A DNA stretch of 64,000 nt, from NCBI RefSeq assembly GCF_964340395.1, contig NC_135561.1, forward strand, positions 1,597,501 through 1,661,500, read 5' to 3'. The stretch is from Glandiceps talaboti (lineage: Eukaryota; Hemichordata; Enteropneusta; Spengelidae). This document shows, piece after piece, positions 50,889 to 64,000 of this stretch. Below the pieces are notes generated by a model. The model was not told the origin of the DNA. It saw only the letters and a list, made by a program, of their open reading frames with translations, and made no database searches. The position numbers were made by a program, and so were the translations under genes. Positions within the stretch are counted from its first letter, which is position 1, and each line of letters begins with the position of its first letter.

Positions 50889-53800
50889 TTTTCATATGTA
50901 TTCCTGTGTTTTGGTTATTTCGCTGGTTATATAACTTATTATAATTGTTAACAATAACGTGACATTTACTGGTACATAGTAGACAAATGTGTAGCGAGTT
51001 TAAAAAAAAACCTTCATTTTAGGACAGCAGCGTCACACTCTAAGAAACATTGAAATAGTGTATTATTTAGGGATATTGAATGTCAAGAAACGGAAAACCC
51101 TAATGTAAGCAATCATTTCACACCAGTAGTGACAGGAGACTTGATCAATTTAAAATATAATCTGTATTATGTCAATTCACCAAACATTTCACACTAACCT
51201 CCCCCTAGGGAGACATATTCAACATAACTCACGAATCATGCCATATAGCCCTGAATACAATTCTCGCAGTAAAATATTTACTACGGTCAGTGTCCTCAGT
51301 AACTTTATAATCGAATCTGAGCATTTCGTCGTAAATATTAAGAACTATGTAGATTTCTACTTGTCCAACTTGTCAAATGACGCCTGCTGTGTCGCAAAGG
51401 GCCGACATGTCGAATAACTGTGCTTTATACAATCGATATTAATATGTACACCATCTTGCTTTACTGTTTGTTGCCTAATGTTCAAGTAAATGATAACTAC
51501 AGTTTGTAAAATAAACAATATCTATCTTGATATTCCATTAAATTAAAATCCATACTTCTCATGACACAATGTCACGATTCATGAAAATTATATATATAGA
51601 ATATCCAAGCTGCCAAGCATATAAATCAGAGAGACTTATGGGTAATATAATTCAATGTGCATATCAGAGGTCAGATGCTTCAAACACACATTATTTCATA
51701 TTTCAAGCCGTCTGTAACACATATATGAGAGAATGTTTTGTCAGCTATATTTGCATACAAGATGTACAACGTAAAAACAATGCCCTTTGACATCAAGTTG
51801 AAGTGAACATTCTGTTCTAATCACAGTCAGTATAGATTAGCTTTTTTTCCTATTCTGCGCATGTTCCACTGAGATAACACCCATAGTTTAATTTCCGCTC
51901 GGATGTTATATCTAAAATTGTATTTGTTTGATAATAGGTATTTAACTTAAGGCAGTAGCAAATATCAAAATATGTGTACCTGTCAAAATATATTGATAGA
52001 TTTATACACATTTCAAACTAATTGTATTTACTCCTGATTCACATCAATCCGTCGTGACTTTCCATTACATATATGTTTGTACAATTATACAAGTTTCTCA
52101 GTTCAGCCGTGGGGGGGGGGGGGATTTCAGCAGAAGGGGCCTTATCCGTGAGATGAGTAAAACGTAAAATTCTGTGGATATAATTATCAAACCTTTCCAA
52201 ACTCAATATTATCAAATGTCGAGGAAATTCTTTTGGGGATTGATAAGTAATTGCAGCACAAAAGAAATCTATAGAAAAGACGTGCGGTTTGTCATATACA
52301 ATGACCAGCGAAAATATTCTATATATCCAAACACTGAAATGTGTCATATGCGGTGATTTGTATCCAAACACTAGTACAGACACTCAAAACTCAAATCGGA
52401 TGAGTGAAATCAGTTTACATGTAACATAAAAGCCAAATAGACCTTAGTATCCCAGTCACGTACAAGAGAATCTAATAAACCTCGATTATTCTGTAATAGC
52501 AAGTCCATAACAACACTACTGGCGTCTCACTCTTACAAATTGTCTGTTTACCCACAGGTAAATCTTAATGCAAACAGTAAATGAGTGTGCAAAGTAGTGA
52601 TAGTGAAAAAGAATAATGAAAATACAGATACAAATCGAGTACGTATAATGGAAACACTTTTTATAGTGTACCAAATTGCCAAGACGCCAACTGCGAAGAT
52701 GACATCCGTGTGATACAAAATGGAAATTAGTCAAGTACTTTTTAAGAGCTTCAATACTGTAATGGAAATTTTCAAAGACGCCAACTGCACAAATGATTTT
52801 CACAGTAGGGATTTGTTATTTGTTACCATCATACATTCCATATCTATGCTATACCCTATCAAATGTGTGTAGCTACTGTCGTTAAGTTCATGAAGTCGCT
52901 GACTCCTTTTTGCGAGATGTTTCGAAAACCTCGTTAGATATTATCTTTCAGCCAGAAAGATCCATAAATGGATTCATATCTTGTTTATTAAATGAATACT
53001 TTTAATTCAATACCCCAGACGACCTTTTGATACATTGGCGATTATTACAAAAAAGTAGGCCGACTATCGATTTGGCATGAAAATATCATACTTCAACTTA
53101 TATTTACGCATGTCCTCAAATAATTCAAATGCTTTTTAAAAACAAACAAATTATGTTTATTTGTCGTGAGATTCCATCAGGTTTTACAGAATTATATATA
53201 TTGAATATTAATCTTTAAAATACACTATTTCATGAAGATATTAATCTAATTGCATATATACAAGCATATTGCATACGTAATGATTGATGACAGATGGTTG
53301 GCGTTTTACATTTATGGAACGCATCATTTCTAAACAAAGAATCACCGAGTGTATGCCAGGTGACTCACCGATAGAGTGTCTGGTGACTGCATTACAGGAG
53401 TCATACATCGTTTACGTTCGCTCTAGGGTCTAGGTCTATACAGTGAGGTCTGTACATATGTAGGAATGGTTTTGACTGGATCACATCCTACAACGACAAA
53501 TGACAAGATGGACTAGACACATAAAGGCGACTGTCTCAGAGCAATTCTAGTCGATGAAATGTAATAGATTTTTGTAAAGAACAAATGTCACTTCCGTTTA
53601 GTGGGGTATTTATTTACGTGGGTTTCAAATACGTGTTCTTTGTTGTGCATTTTAATATGTAAATGCGTACCAGTCGAACTAACTTAACTACATTCATCAA
53701 CCAGCAATTTAGACCTATTTATCACATTATCTTTCTATTTATCTCCAGCTTGCAATAGACAAATGGAAGCACATTAATGCAAATGTTAATGGTGTTACTT

Positions 53801-53911
53801 AATACTTCTTTTAAGCTAAAAATGTATCATCAACAACTTCAGAGTGTTTAAATTCCGAATTGATTCAATTTGATTGTTGTGAGAGTAACCGGCATGTAAA
53901 GTCAGAACTAC

Positions 53912-53912
<1 letters not shown>
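50889..53912. other. Noncoding DNA
   Basis: No gene recognised. A G homopolymer (about 14 nt) near 52111. Open frames around 52039-52803 on the minus strand carry no domain. Confidence 0.4.
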
Positions 53913-53982
<70 letters not shown>

Positions 53983-54000
53983 GGCAGGCAGACAGACAGA
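53913..54000. repeat. (CAGA)n microsatellite
   Basis: About 88 bp with two gcag interruptions, just left of the SINE. Confidence 0.97.
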
Positions 54001-54070
54001 TGTGCGTAGGTTTGTAAGATTATATATATGCCCAAGCATGTATGTATCACGCATTATCTATATATGTCAT

Positions 54071-54500
54071 GATTGGCGAATGGTTAGAGTGACCGGCTTG
54101 GAATCAGTAGATTGCAGGCTTTTGAGTTATTGATGGGCGAATGGTTAGAGTGACCGGCTCGAGTCAGCAGATTGCAGGTTCGAGCTTTGTTGCTGCCGTT
54201 TGTTTCCGAGTGGCTAAAATACTTGGGCAAGATTTGAACCACGACTGTGCCTCAGTCAACCCAGCTGTATAACTGGGGACCTGGTAGGATAGAGGTTGCA
54301 ATGTGAATGCTTTAATCCTATGCGCTTATAGAGGCTGCAATGGATTGTATGCTCCCCAGGGAGCTGAGGAAGTATAAAGGGCCGTTGTGCCGCTATATAA
54401 ATCTGTGCCAGGGGTAATAATTGTAAAGCGCTTTGAGCACAGAGTGGGAAAGCACTATATTAAAACCAACATTATCATTATTATTATTATTATTATTGTT
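54071..54500 (+). mobile_element. tRNA-headed SINE with duplicated head
   Basis: The head gatgggcgaatggttagagt...gcaggttcgagc (54132-54182) resembles a tRNA with an A-box-like segment and a B box (ggttcgagc). It is followed by a body of about 300 bp containing tgctccccagggagctgagg and a tail with aaagcgctttgagcacagag and (ATT)n. A second partial head (54071-54119) lies directly upstream. SINEs are transcribed by RNA polymerase III and mobilised by a LINE. The tail style resembles L2-type LINE ends, which is inference. Confidence 0.85.
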
Positions 54501-57019
54501 ATATGATGTATATATATGCCTCAGTATCTGTCTGTTTACTCATAATTGTCTATTTGCTTGCTATTTGAGATTATAAGGCCGGTAAATTGGTCGCTACAAT
54601 TGCAACATCATTTAATACAACACAAAAAATGCAGTGTCTACATTTTAAATGTGGAATATTCCGTAGTGAATGTACCTAACTAGATTATTTCACGAACTTA
54701 TACAAGTTTGATTTCCTCTCCTAAATAATTGATCACTTAACTATTCTAATTGACTGACAGCAATTACGACAACTATACAAGGCTTTCTAATGTCTAACTA
54801 TATTCGGAAATACAGGTACACTCTTTTGTGATTGATGATATATATATATATAGTTTGTGACGTCATACGGCTATATTATACTGGTGTTACATGTTACCTA
54901 CAATCAGAACTTTCGATGTGTGGTTTATACTTCCACTTTCCATTTCTGTACTAACGATGCCGTGGAATCTCTTGTTTCTCCACCTATTTTCAAAATTGAA
55001 AATAGAAGTGGTAGTTCTCGATAATTAAATGTTAACAGTGGAACATATTGACAGTAAGGTATGACTAATATTACAATATAATTACTATCAAACCAGAAAA
55101 ACAATTTCTGATATCTAACGCTGGTGTTTGTGTTTGTGTTATGAATTACACGAACAAAATACAGGCACTGATAGTGCGCACGCACTTGAATTGTTACATT
55201 TTATCTCACAGTGAACGTAAATAAACAGGTCTGTGCTTGGATTGTCCTTGTTCATTCCGACAGTGATGTTGATTTGTGGTCAAAGTGAGATCAAATCTAT
55301 CATTGTATATACTTGTAGTGTGTGTATTTTGTTTTATGTAATTCGTAACAAAAACCGTAGTGTCAGACATAAAACACATTGTGTCATCTAATTGAAAATC
55401 TATAGTCACTCTGGTATGGTAATAAATTGTCTTTGACACCTTCGGTACATTAAAAAAAAAACCTCTATCGTACACATCAAAGTCACCAAAAACATGCGGG
55501 CTGTCATCATGCTAGTGAGTCACATAATTATACACCTATGCGAGCAATGGAATTTTCAGCAACATGAATGTACATATTGTGCCGGTTTGCAAGAATATCT
55601 ACATTGTAAAAAATCGTTTGCATTCACTCAAACCTATTTGGAGAATCCTATATCTCTGTAAAGGAGTACTGAAATGAAATATATTGATTAAGCAGTGTTT
55701 TGCGTGTCTTCTTAGAAAGTCTACAGGGACTGTAAGAATCGCTGTTGTTATCAGATAATGATTGTGATGGTGTGTTTTAATTGATGCAACGTTACAAGGA
55801 GAAGTACTGTTAATGACCATGTGTAATGCAACCATCAATATCATTTATTTACTTATTGCCTCAAGCATATTAAACGAATGGCATGGATTATTTTCTAGGA
55901 CTTCAACCTCTGTAAGTAAAGCTAATTTCAAATTCACAGAAGCCTGAAAATAAGAAGGGTCTTCGACAAGTTAATCGTATTGAAACTCTAACAGATAGAA
56001 TAGTAGTCAACGTTGCTGTACACCCCATTAAAGTGTGACCGGCGATGTCCCTCCAACGTATTTCAAAATTATATGTAATAGAAGGATATTGACTCATTGA
56101 CCATTCACTCTGGGAAGAAAAAACCCGCCGCTGTGTTAAAAATGGAATTAAAGTAACGATGAAGTCGTTAACTTTCATTATAATTACGAAGACGTGTGTA
56201 CCCGCCAGTTATGCTATACTTGTAGGTGCCCGGTCACACATCAGTCATAAACACACCCATTGTCGTGTACATGTACTGACTCATAAGCAGCAAAATACTG
56301 GCAATCTCGCTAACACGATAGCACCATACGGTCTTCAAATATTCTAAATCCCTGCTGTTTCTACTCTCTCTCTGTCTCTATTCAAATGAGGTTTAGAATT
56401 TCATAAAATGGTATTAACATTAGGAAATAAAATTTGATAGTTTTGAGAGTGGCATTTCTGTTGGATTATTGAACTGACTGACTGCATATGAAGGTATAAT
56501 GTGGTTGTCATGAGATATGCATGCAGAAAGTGCAGACTCAACAACAACAAAATATCTTCCTTTCTCAATACTGAATATAGCAAAATATTTACTTTAAGAA
56601 ATAAGAATTCTATCCTTTAAATGGATTGTGTAATTGTTTTTAAATGAGCGATCGTTGCTTATCCTTCTTCATTTTTAATGACTAACATATGTATTCAAAA
56701 CTTAGCACAAGCTAAGAGCAACAAGAACATGACATTTTAATTTCATAACATCAATATTTGTTTAATTTTAATTATTCATTATATCACTTCCTTTTGTAAT
56801 ATGTATTATCATATCGCTCTTCTAAGAATGGCAATGTTATCGACAACGCACATAGCAGACAGTATCACCCCAAGCTTTACAACATTCCGATATAAATCTA
56901 CTTTTAAATACATAACTATTTCGAAATCTTTAGTACATATTGAGTTTCATGATCACCTAATGAATTGCATGACTTCAACGTAACTTTACGGTTCATACTC
57001 CCGGCGAGACAAAATTTAA
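54501..57019. other. Noncoding DNA with unassigned open frames
   Basis: Minus-strand frames of 80-91 codons at 54925-55185, 55206-55475, 55599-55844 and 55903-56178 follow each other, but none shows a domain I recognise. I make no functional call. Confidence 0.4.
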
Positions 57020-57322
57020 AGTTGCCATATGGATATCAAATGGGTTTTTATTTTCTTAAGACAACTCTCCTACTTGAACAACAATGTGAAACAGCATTGA
57101 CCAAGTCCGTGTTTGTCACTTGATAAATTACAAAAAGCTACAGTGTGTAAAATGTTTGTTATTGTACCTATGACAACATACATTGTACACATTTTTCAAA
57201 TATTTTGCAATTTATTGCGATACAAACATGTAAATTGTATATGTTGTATCACATTGTTTTTTCTAGTACATAATGAATTAAAATTCAAAAGAAATACCTA
57301 TTTGTCATCCACATGGTCACCT
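57020..57322. mobile_element. Foldback repeat, family F344, diverged copy 3
   Basis: It starts agttgccatatggatatcaa and ends acatggtcacct, with the same order of internal segments (aagtccgtgtttgtcacttg, tgcaatttattgcgatacaa). It is older and more diverged, and sits about 70 bp left of the 26-bp satellite. Confidence 0.7.
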
Positions 57323-57393
57323 TAAACTGATGTCCATATGGATCAAACACCAAATTGTGTCTTTGCTAGACACGTGTTACATAGTGACATCGT

Positions 57394-60300
57394 ATAGTAC
57401 GGGCAGGAGAGTAAACATAGTCTGGACAGGAGAGTAAACATCATAGGCTGGGCAGGAGAGTAAACATCATAGTATGGGCAGGTGAGTAAACATCATTGCA
57501 TGGGCAGGGGAGTAAACATCATAGTATGGGCAGGAGAGTAAACTTCATTGTATGGGCAGGAGAGTAAACATCATAGGCTGTGCAGGAGAGTAAACACCAT
57601 AGTATGGGCAGGAGAGTAAACATCATAGGCTGGGCAGGAGAGTAAACATCATTGTATGGGCAGGAGAGTAAACATCATAGGCTGGGCAGGGGAGTAAACA
57701 CCATAGTATGGGCAGGAGAGTAAACATCATAGGCTGGGCAGGAGAGTAAACATCATTGTATGGGCAGGAGCTAGAGTAAACATCATAGGCTGGGCAGGAG
57801 AGTAAACACCATAGGCTGGGCAGGAGAGTAAACATCATAGTATGGGCAGGAGTGTAAACACCATAGGCTGGGCAGGAGAGTAAACATCATAGGCTGGACA
57901 GGAGAGTAAACATCATAGTATGGGCAGGGGAGTAATCATCATAGGCTGGGCAGGAGAGTAAACACCATAGGCTGGGCAGGAGAGTAAACATCATTGTATG
58001 GGCAGGAGAGTAAACATCATAGGCTGGACAGGAGTGTAAACATCATAGGCTGGGCAGGAGAGTAAACATCATTGTATGGGCAGGAGAGTAAACACCATAG
58101 GCTGGGCAGGAGAGTAAACACCATAGTATGGGCAGGAGAGTAAACACCATAGGCTGGGCAGGAGAGTAAACATCATAGTATGGGCAGGAGAGTAAACACC
58201 ATAGGCTGGGCAGGAGAGTAAACATCATTGTATGGGCAGGAGAGTAAACACCATAGGCTGGGCAGGAGAGTAAACATCATTGTATGGGCAGGAGAGTAAA
58301 CACCATAGGCTGGGCAGGGGAGTAAACACCATAGGCTGGGCAGGAGAGTAAACACCATAGGCTGGGCAGGAGAGTAAACATCATTGTATGGGCAGGAGAG
58401 TAAACACCATAGGCTGGGCAGGAGAGTAAACATCATAGGCTGGACAGGAGTGTAAACATCATAGGCTGGGCAGGAGAGTAAACATCATTGTATGGGCAGG
58501 AGAGTAAACACCATAGGCTGGGCAGGAGAGTAAACACTATAGTATGGGCAGGAGAGTAAACATCATAGGCTGGGCAGGAGAGTAAACATCATAGGCTGGA
58601 CAGGAGAGTAAACACCATAGTATGGGCAGGAGAGTAAACATCATAGGCTGGGCAGGAGAGTAAACATCATTGTATGGGCAGGAGAGTAAACATCATAGGC
58701 CGGGCAGGAGAGTAAACATCATAGTCTGGGCAGGAGAGTAAACATCATAGGCTGGGCAGGAGAGTAAACACCATAGGCTGGGCAGGAGAGTAAACATCAT
58801 TGTATGGGCAGGAGAGTAAACACCATAGGCTGGGCAGGAGAGTAAACATCATAGGCTGGACAGGAGAGTAAACATCATAGGCTGGGCAGGAGAGTAAACA
58901 TCATAGTATGGGCAGGGGAGTAATCATCATTGTATGGGCAGGGGAGTAATCATCATTGTATGGGCAGGAGAGTAAACATCATAGGCTGGACAGGAGAGTA
59001 AACATCATAGTATGGGCAGGAGAGTAAACACCATAGTATGGGCAGGAGGGTAAACATCATAGGCCGGGCAGGATAGTAAACACCATAGGCTGGACAGGAG
59101 AGTAAACATCATAGTATGGTCAGGAGAGTAAACATCATAGGCTGGGCAGGAGAGTAAACACCATAGTATGGGCAGGAGAGTAAACATCATAGGCTGGGCA
59201 GGAGAGTAAACATCATAGGCTGGACAGGAGAGTAAACACCATAGTATGGGCAGGGGAGTAATCATCATTGTATGGGCAGGAGAGTAAACATCATAGGCTG
59301 GACAGGAGAGTAAACATCATAGTATGGGCAGGAGAGTAAACACCATAGTATAGGCAGGAGGGTAAACACCATAGGCCGGGCAGGATAGTAAACACCATAG
59401 GCTGGACAGGAGAGTAAACATCATAGTATGGTCAGGAGAGTAAACACCATAGGCCGGGCAGGAGAGTAAACATCATTGTATGGGCAGGAGAGTAAACACC
59501 ATAGGCCGGGCAGGAGAGTAAACATCATTGTATGGGCAGGAGAGTAAACACCATAGGCTGGGCAGGAGAGTAAACATCATAGGCTGGACAGGAGAGTAAA
59601 CATCATTGTATGGGCAGGAGGGTAAACATCATTGTATGGGCAGGAGTGTAAACACCATAGTATGGGCAGGAGAGTAAACATCATAGCATGGGCAGGAGAG
59701 TAAACATCATTGTATGGGCAGGAGAGTAAACATCATTGTATGGTCAGGAGAGTAAACACCATAGGCTGGACAGGAGAGTAAACAGCATAGTATGGGCAGG
59801 AGAGTAAACACCATAGGCTGGGAAGGAGAGTAAACATCATAGTCTGGGCAGGAGAGTAAACACCATAGTATGGGCAGGAGAGTAAACACCATAGTATGGG
59901 CAGGAGAGTAAACACCATAGGCTGGGAAGGAGAGTAAACATCATAGGCTGGGCAGGAGAGTAAACATCATAGTATGGGCAGGAGAGTAAACACCATAGTA
60001 TGGGCAGGAGAGTAAACACCATAGTATGGGCAGGAGAGTAAACACCATAGTATGGGCAGGAGAGTAAACATCATAGCATGGGCAGGAGAGTAAACATCAT
60101 TGTATGGTCAGGAGAGTAAACACCATAGGCTGGACAGGAGAGTAAACAGCATAGTATGGGCAGGAGAGTAAACACCATAGGCTGGGAAGGAGAGTAAACA
60201 TCATAGTCTGGGCAGGAGAGTAAACACCATAGTATGGGCAGGAGAGTAAACACCATAGTATGGGCAGGAGAGTAAACACCATAGGCTGGGAAGGAGAGTA

Positions 60301-61964
60301 AACATCATAGGCTGGGCAGGAGAGTAAACATCATAGTATGGGCAGGAGAGTAAACACCATAGTATGGGCAGGAGAGTAAACACCATAGTATGGGCAGGAG
60401 AGTAAACACCATAGGCTGGGCAGGAGAGTAAACATCATAGGCTGGGCAGGAGAGTAAACACCATAGTATGGGCAGGAGAGTAAACACCATAGTCTGGGCA
60501 GGAGAGTAAACACCATAGTATGGGCAGGAGAGTAAACACCATAGGCTGGGCAGGAGAGTAAACACCATAGTATGGGCAGGAGAGTAAACACCATAGTATG
60601 GGCAGGAGAGTAAACATCATAGGCTGGGCAGGAGAGTAAACATCATAGGCTGGGCAGGAGAGTAAACATCATAGTATGGGCAGGAGAGTAAACATCATAG
60701 TATGGGCAGGAGAGTAAACACCATTGGCTGGGCAGGAGAGTAAACACCATAGGCCGGGCAGGAGAGTAAACATCATAGGCTGGGCAGGAGAGTAAACATC
60801 ATTGTATGGGCAGGGGAGTAAACATCATAGTATGGGCAGGAGAGTAAACATCATTGTATGGGCAGGAATGTAAACATCATAGTATGGACAGGAGAGTAAA
60901 CACCATAGGCTGGGCAGGAGAGTAAACACCATAGTATGGGCAGGAGAGTAAACACCATAGGCTGGGAAGGAGAGTAAACATCATAGGCTGGACAGGAGAG
61001 TAAACACCATAGGCTGGGAAGGAGAGTAAACATCATAGGCTGGACAGGAGAGTAAACACCATAGTATGGGCAGGAGAGTAAACATCATAGTCTGGGCAGG
61101 AGAGTAAACATCATAGTCTGGGCAGGAGAGTAATCATCATAGTCTGGGCAGGAGAGTAAACATCATTGTATGGGCAGGAGAGTAAACATCATAGGCTGGG
61201 CAGGAGAGTAAACACCATAGGCTGGGCAGGAGAGTAAACATCGTAGTCTGGGCAGGAGAGTAAACATCATTGTATGGGCAGGAGAGTAAACACCATAGGC
61301 TGGGCAGGAGAGTAAACATCATAGTCTGGGCAGGAGAGTAAACATCATAGCCTGGGCAGGAGAGTAAACATCATTGTATGGGCAGGAGAGTAAACACCAT
61401 AGGCTGGGCAGGAGAGTAAACATCATAGTCTGGGCAGGAGAGTAATCATCATAGTATGGGCAGGAGAGTAATCATCATAGTCTGGGCAGGCGAGTAAACA
61501 TCATTGTATGGGCAGGAGAGTAAACACCATAGGCTGGGCAGGAGAGTAAACACCATAGGCTGGGCAGGCGAGTAAACATCATTGTATGGGCAGGAGAGTA
61601 AACATCATAGGCTGGACAGGAGAGTAAACACCATAGGCTGGGCAGGCGAGTAAACATCATAGTATGGGCAGGAGAGTAATCATCATAGTCTGGGCAGGCG
61701 AGTAAACATCATTGTATGGGCAGGAGAGTAAACACCATAGGCTGGGCAGGAGAGTAAACATCATTGTATGGGCAGGAGAGTAAACACCATAGTCTGGGCA
61801 GGCGAGTAAACATCATAGTATGGGCAGGAGAGTAAACATAGTCTGGGCAGGCGAGTAAACATCATTGTATGGGCAGGCGAGTAAACACCATAGTCTGGGC
61901 AGGCGAGTAAACATCATTGTATGGGCAGGAGAGTAAACACCATAGGCTGGGCAGGCGAGTAAAA
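57394..61964. repeat. 26-bp satellite array, about 176 copies
   Basis: The unit contains gggcaggagagtaaacatca and then tagtat, taggct or ttgtat. Variants include aacacc/aacatc, gggaagg/ggacagg and ggcgag. Because 26 is not a multiple of three, the minus-strand frame repeats every 78 bp. This produces many short open frames with a 26-residue period, which I treat as by-products. Confidence 0.98.
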
Positions 61965-64000
61965 GGTAAAGGGATCCCTGGTAATATAACAATGAAAATC
62001 AATGTGTTATTTACAGTGAGTATGGACATGTGTAAGCCGTCATTTCTTCAGTCTTATGGTTTATCTTTGAATGTTTCGTTAGCTATTCTAGTCAATGGCA
62101 TATCTTAACATTAGTCCACTTTCTACCAAGGAGGTGTTCGTGTGCACGGGAAAAATATAAAGGCTTGGAAATACATGAATTGTGTGGATGGTTTTAAAAC
62201 TTCTTACATTACTTCGTACATTACTTCTATCAAACAAAACTGTATGGTTCTAGTAGTTGCTAATTCTACCAGCTGGATGTGAAGCCCTGAGAAGAAATAG
62301 AAATTCACACTGGTTCATAATTCGTTATCATTCCATCTTTGTTAAATCAATCGGGTGTATTTTATCAAACGGTGTCACGTTATGCATACCAATAGTAGCT
62401 GCTGCTGCTGCTGCTGTAATAGCAGAAGCAAATGAGATGGCTAGCTTTCATCAACTGATGGGTCAAGTTTTACATTGATCGACTCGCAAGTACGCTTACT
62501 GAGCGAAATTATTCAAATAGCTCTCCACATGTAATCAAGTGGAAACATATTTGTAACGCGCCGGTGGGTCTTTTTAATCTTTCGTATTTGGTAGATTAAT
62601 ATGTAATATGAATCTAGTAAGTTATAATATACTAATTTGGCTTGCATAAAGTTACATACGCTACGGTCTTGGCAGACGAAGTAAACAATATCTGCAATGC
62701 CTCTTTACAATACCATGCCTATCCTGTTTCTTCAAAGAACGAAGTCGGTATATGTGGATGATGTTATCAAAAAGTGTTCCCTTACAGTTGTGAGTTTTAA
62801 AACTATTATTTGGATATTAACATTATTACATGTGTGCGAAAAACACTACACAAGAATATCCATGGATATCCACCAGGGCTTACATTTGTTGTAATATATA
62901 TGGACTAAAAGTTTTCTACGAACAATATATTTTCTCACATCATTCAATACTTACAGGCAACTCAAGCGTAAATATCGAATTTCAATTTTTTGCAAAAGTC
63001 GCAAGCAACGAATAGTTTATTCGAAATGTAATATAAACATTGCATTCACATAAGCATGACTTAATGTGAGAGAAATTATGCAGAACATGTGAGCACCATA
63101 TTTTGTCATACAAGGTCTATGATCCTTTCAAGACGTCCAACTTGTCTGGTCACTGACATGTAAATAACGACATGTACATGTCCTAATAAGGCCAGATATC
63201 ATAATGAAAACATAACTTCATTGCTATGTAAACGGTTGAAAATATTTATGTTACTGTTGAAAGTTTATTTTAATTACGGAATACCGTACTGTACTTGGCC
63301 GAGGTTTGACGCTTCTTTGCAACTGGAATGTGTTGACATGTTTCATTGGTAATTAACAAGAAGGGCAATGCGTACCTTCATTTCTAGAAATGTCTAGGAA
63401 GAAATCAGACTAAAATAAGCTACTGTAGTATTGGATCATGTGATTTTTTAGAACCGAGTTGAATGTCGTCCTGATGAACGAAACCACTCAAATAAGATTT
63501 GGGGGTTTTCATCATTTTTACTTAAATTGAATCTTTATTCACCCTTATTGAAAATTACTCAAGGAAGATTGACTGGAAATAGTTACACATTAACGAATCT
63601 AGTCTAGCCACTATTAACAATAATGATAGTAACGCTTATTCACCAATATGATAAAATTAACCTTAAACAGATACATATACAGAATACATTGCAAAAGGGA
63701 TCAAGAAATGGCAAAGCTAGTCAAGCTTGTATCCCTTAGTGACTAAACAATCATACTTAACGTGTATTCACACAACATTACATACTGCCATAGGAACTAT
63801 TACACTAAGCGAATATATATATCTAAATTATATTTTTGAATTACACATAGACAAAAACGAACTAGGTATGCTATTTATAAAGCTAACACGAGATCATTAT
63901 TGCATGTTGCCGAAAATATAGAATATGTATTTGTGGAACTTGTAGAGGTTTTGGACAATGGTGATATATCAATAAAATTATAGATGTGTTGCCCTGCTGT
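61965..64000. other. Noncoding DNA right of the 26-bp array
   Basis: A short (GCT)n run at 62398-62416 lies within a 73-codon open frame (62257-62478) that includes a poly-Ala stretch. No domain recognised and no other repeat seen. Confidence 0.4.

Noticed and set aside
54132-54200. tRNA gene
   Set aside because: The tRNA-like head lacks a full cloverleaf and 3' acceptor stem and continues into a SINE body with (ATT)n tail.
55903-56178. 91-codon minus-strand frame with neighbouring frames at 55206-55844, considered as part of the receptor or another membrane protein
   Set aside because: No Cys-loop, transmembrane or other family motif, and no consistent splice sites between the frames.
57623-61660. 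Many minus-strand frames of 61-87 codons with repeated VFTLLP and WCLLSCP peptides
   Set aside because: By-products of the 26-bp satellite; the translated period is 26 residues and identical peptides recur at satellite offsets.

Overview
This is animal nuclear DNA: AT-rich, almost entirely intron and intergenic, dense in microsatellites and minisatellites, with short foldback transposons and a tRNA-headed SINE. The one gene I can support is a spliced Cys-loop receptor whose exon layout matches vertebrate glycine receptor genes. The repeats suggest a marine invertebrate, perhaps a non-vertebrate deuterostome (hemichordate or amphioxus) or a mollusc. I cannot name the species from sequence alone.

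Layout. 1-0.93 kb: nothing recognised. 0.93-2.30 kb: a 48-bp minisatellite. 3.10-10.37 kb: a 33-bp satellite of about 220 copies with a roughly 3-kb duplication inside it. 10.4-25.1 kb: noncoding DNA with dispersed foldback elements and microsatellites. 25.13-42.78 kb, minus strand: eight exons of a glycine-receptor-like chloride channel subunit (409 residues plus stop). All seven internal introns are GT-AG and in phase; only the first exon (start codon and signal peptide) was not found. Its introns hold microsatellites and two 9-bp-TSD foldback elements. 42.8-57.4 kb: noncoding DNA with (CAGA)n, (ATGT)n and (ACGT/CATG)n tracts, a SINE, and copies of repeats seen elsewhere. 57.39-61.96 kb: a 26-bp satellite of about 176 copies with a 364-bp higher-order period. 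62.0-64.0 kb: nothing recognised.

The receptor protein has the whole anionic Cys-loop plan: N-terminal ligand-binding domain, Cys-loop with 13 intervening residues, a second loop-C cysteine pair as in glycine receptors, four membrane segments, a Pro-Ala-Arg selectivity motif before M2, and a short charged M3-M4 loop. Numbered from the first complete codon of the second exon, it appears to run without gaps against mature human GlyR alpha1 from about residue 99 into M3, so key positions carry the same numbers. Almost all glycine-contact residues are kept. The main exception is Tyr at 159, where vertebrate alpha subunits have Phe.

Nearly all other long open frames are by-products of tandem repeats and are not annotated as genes.
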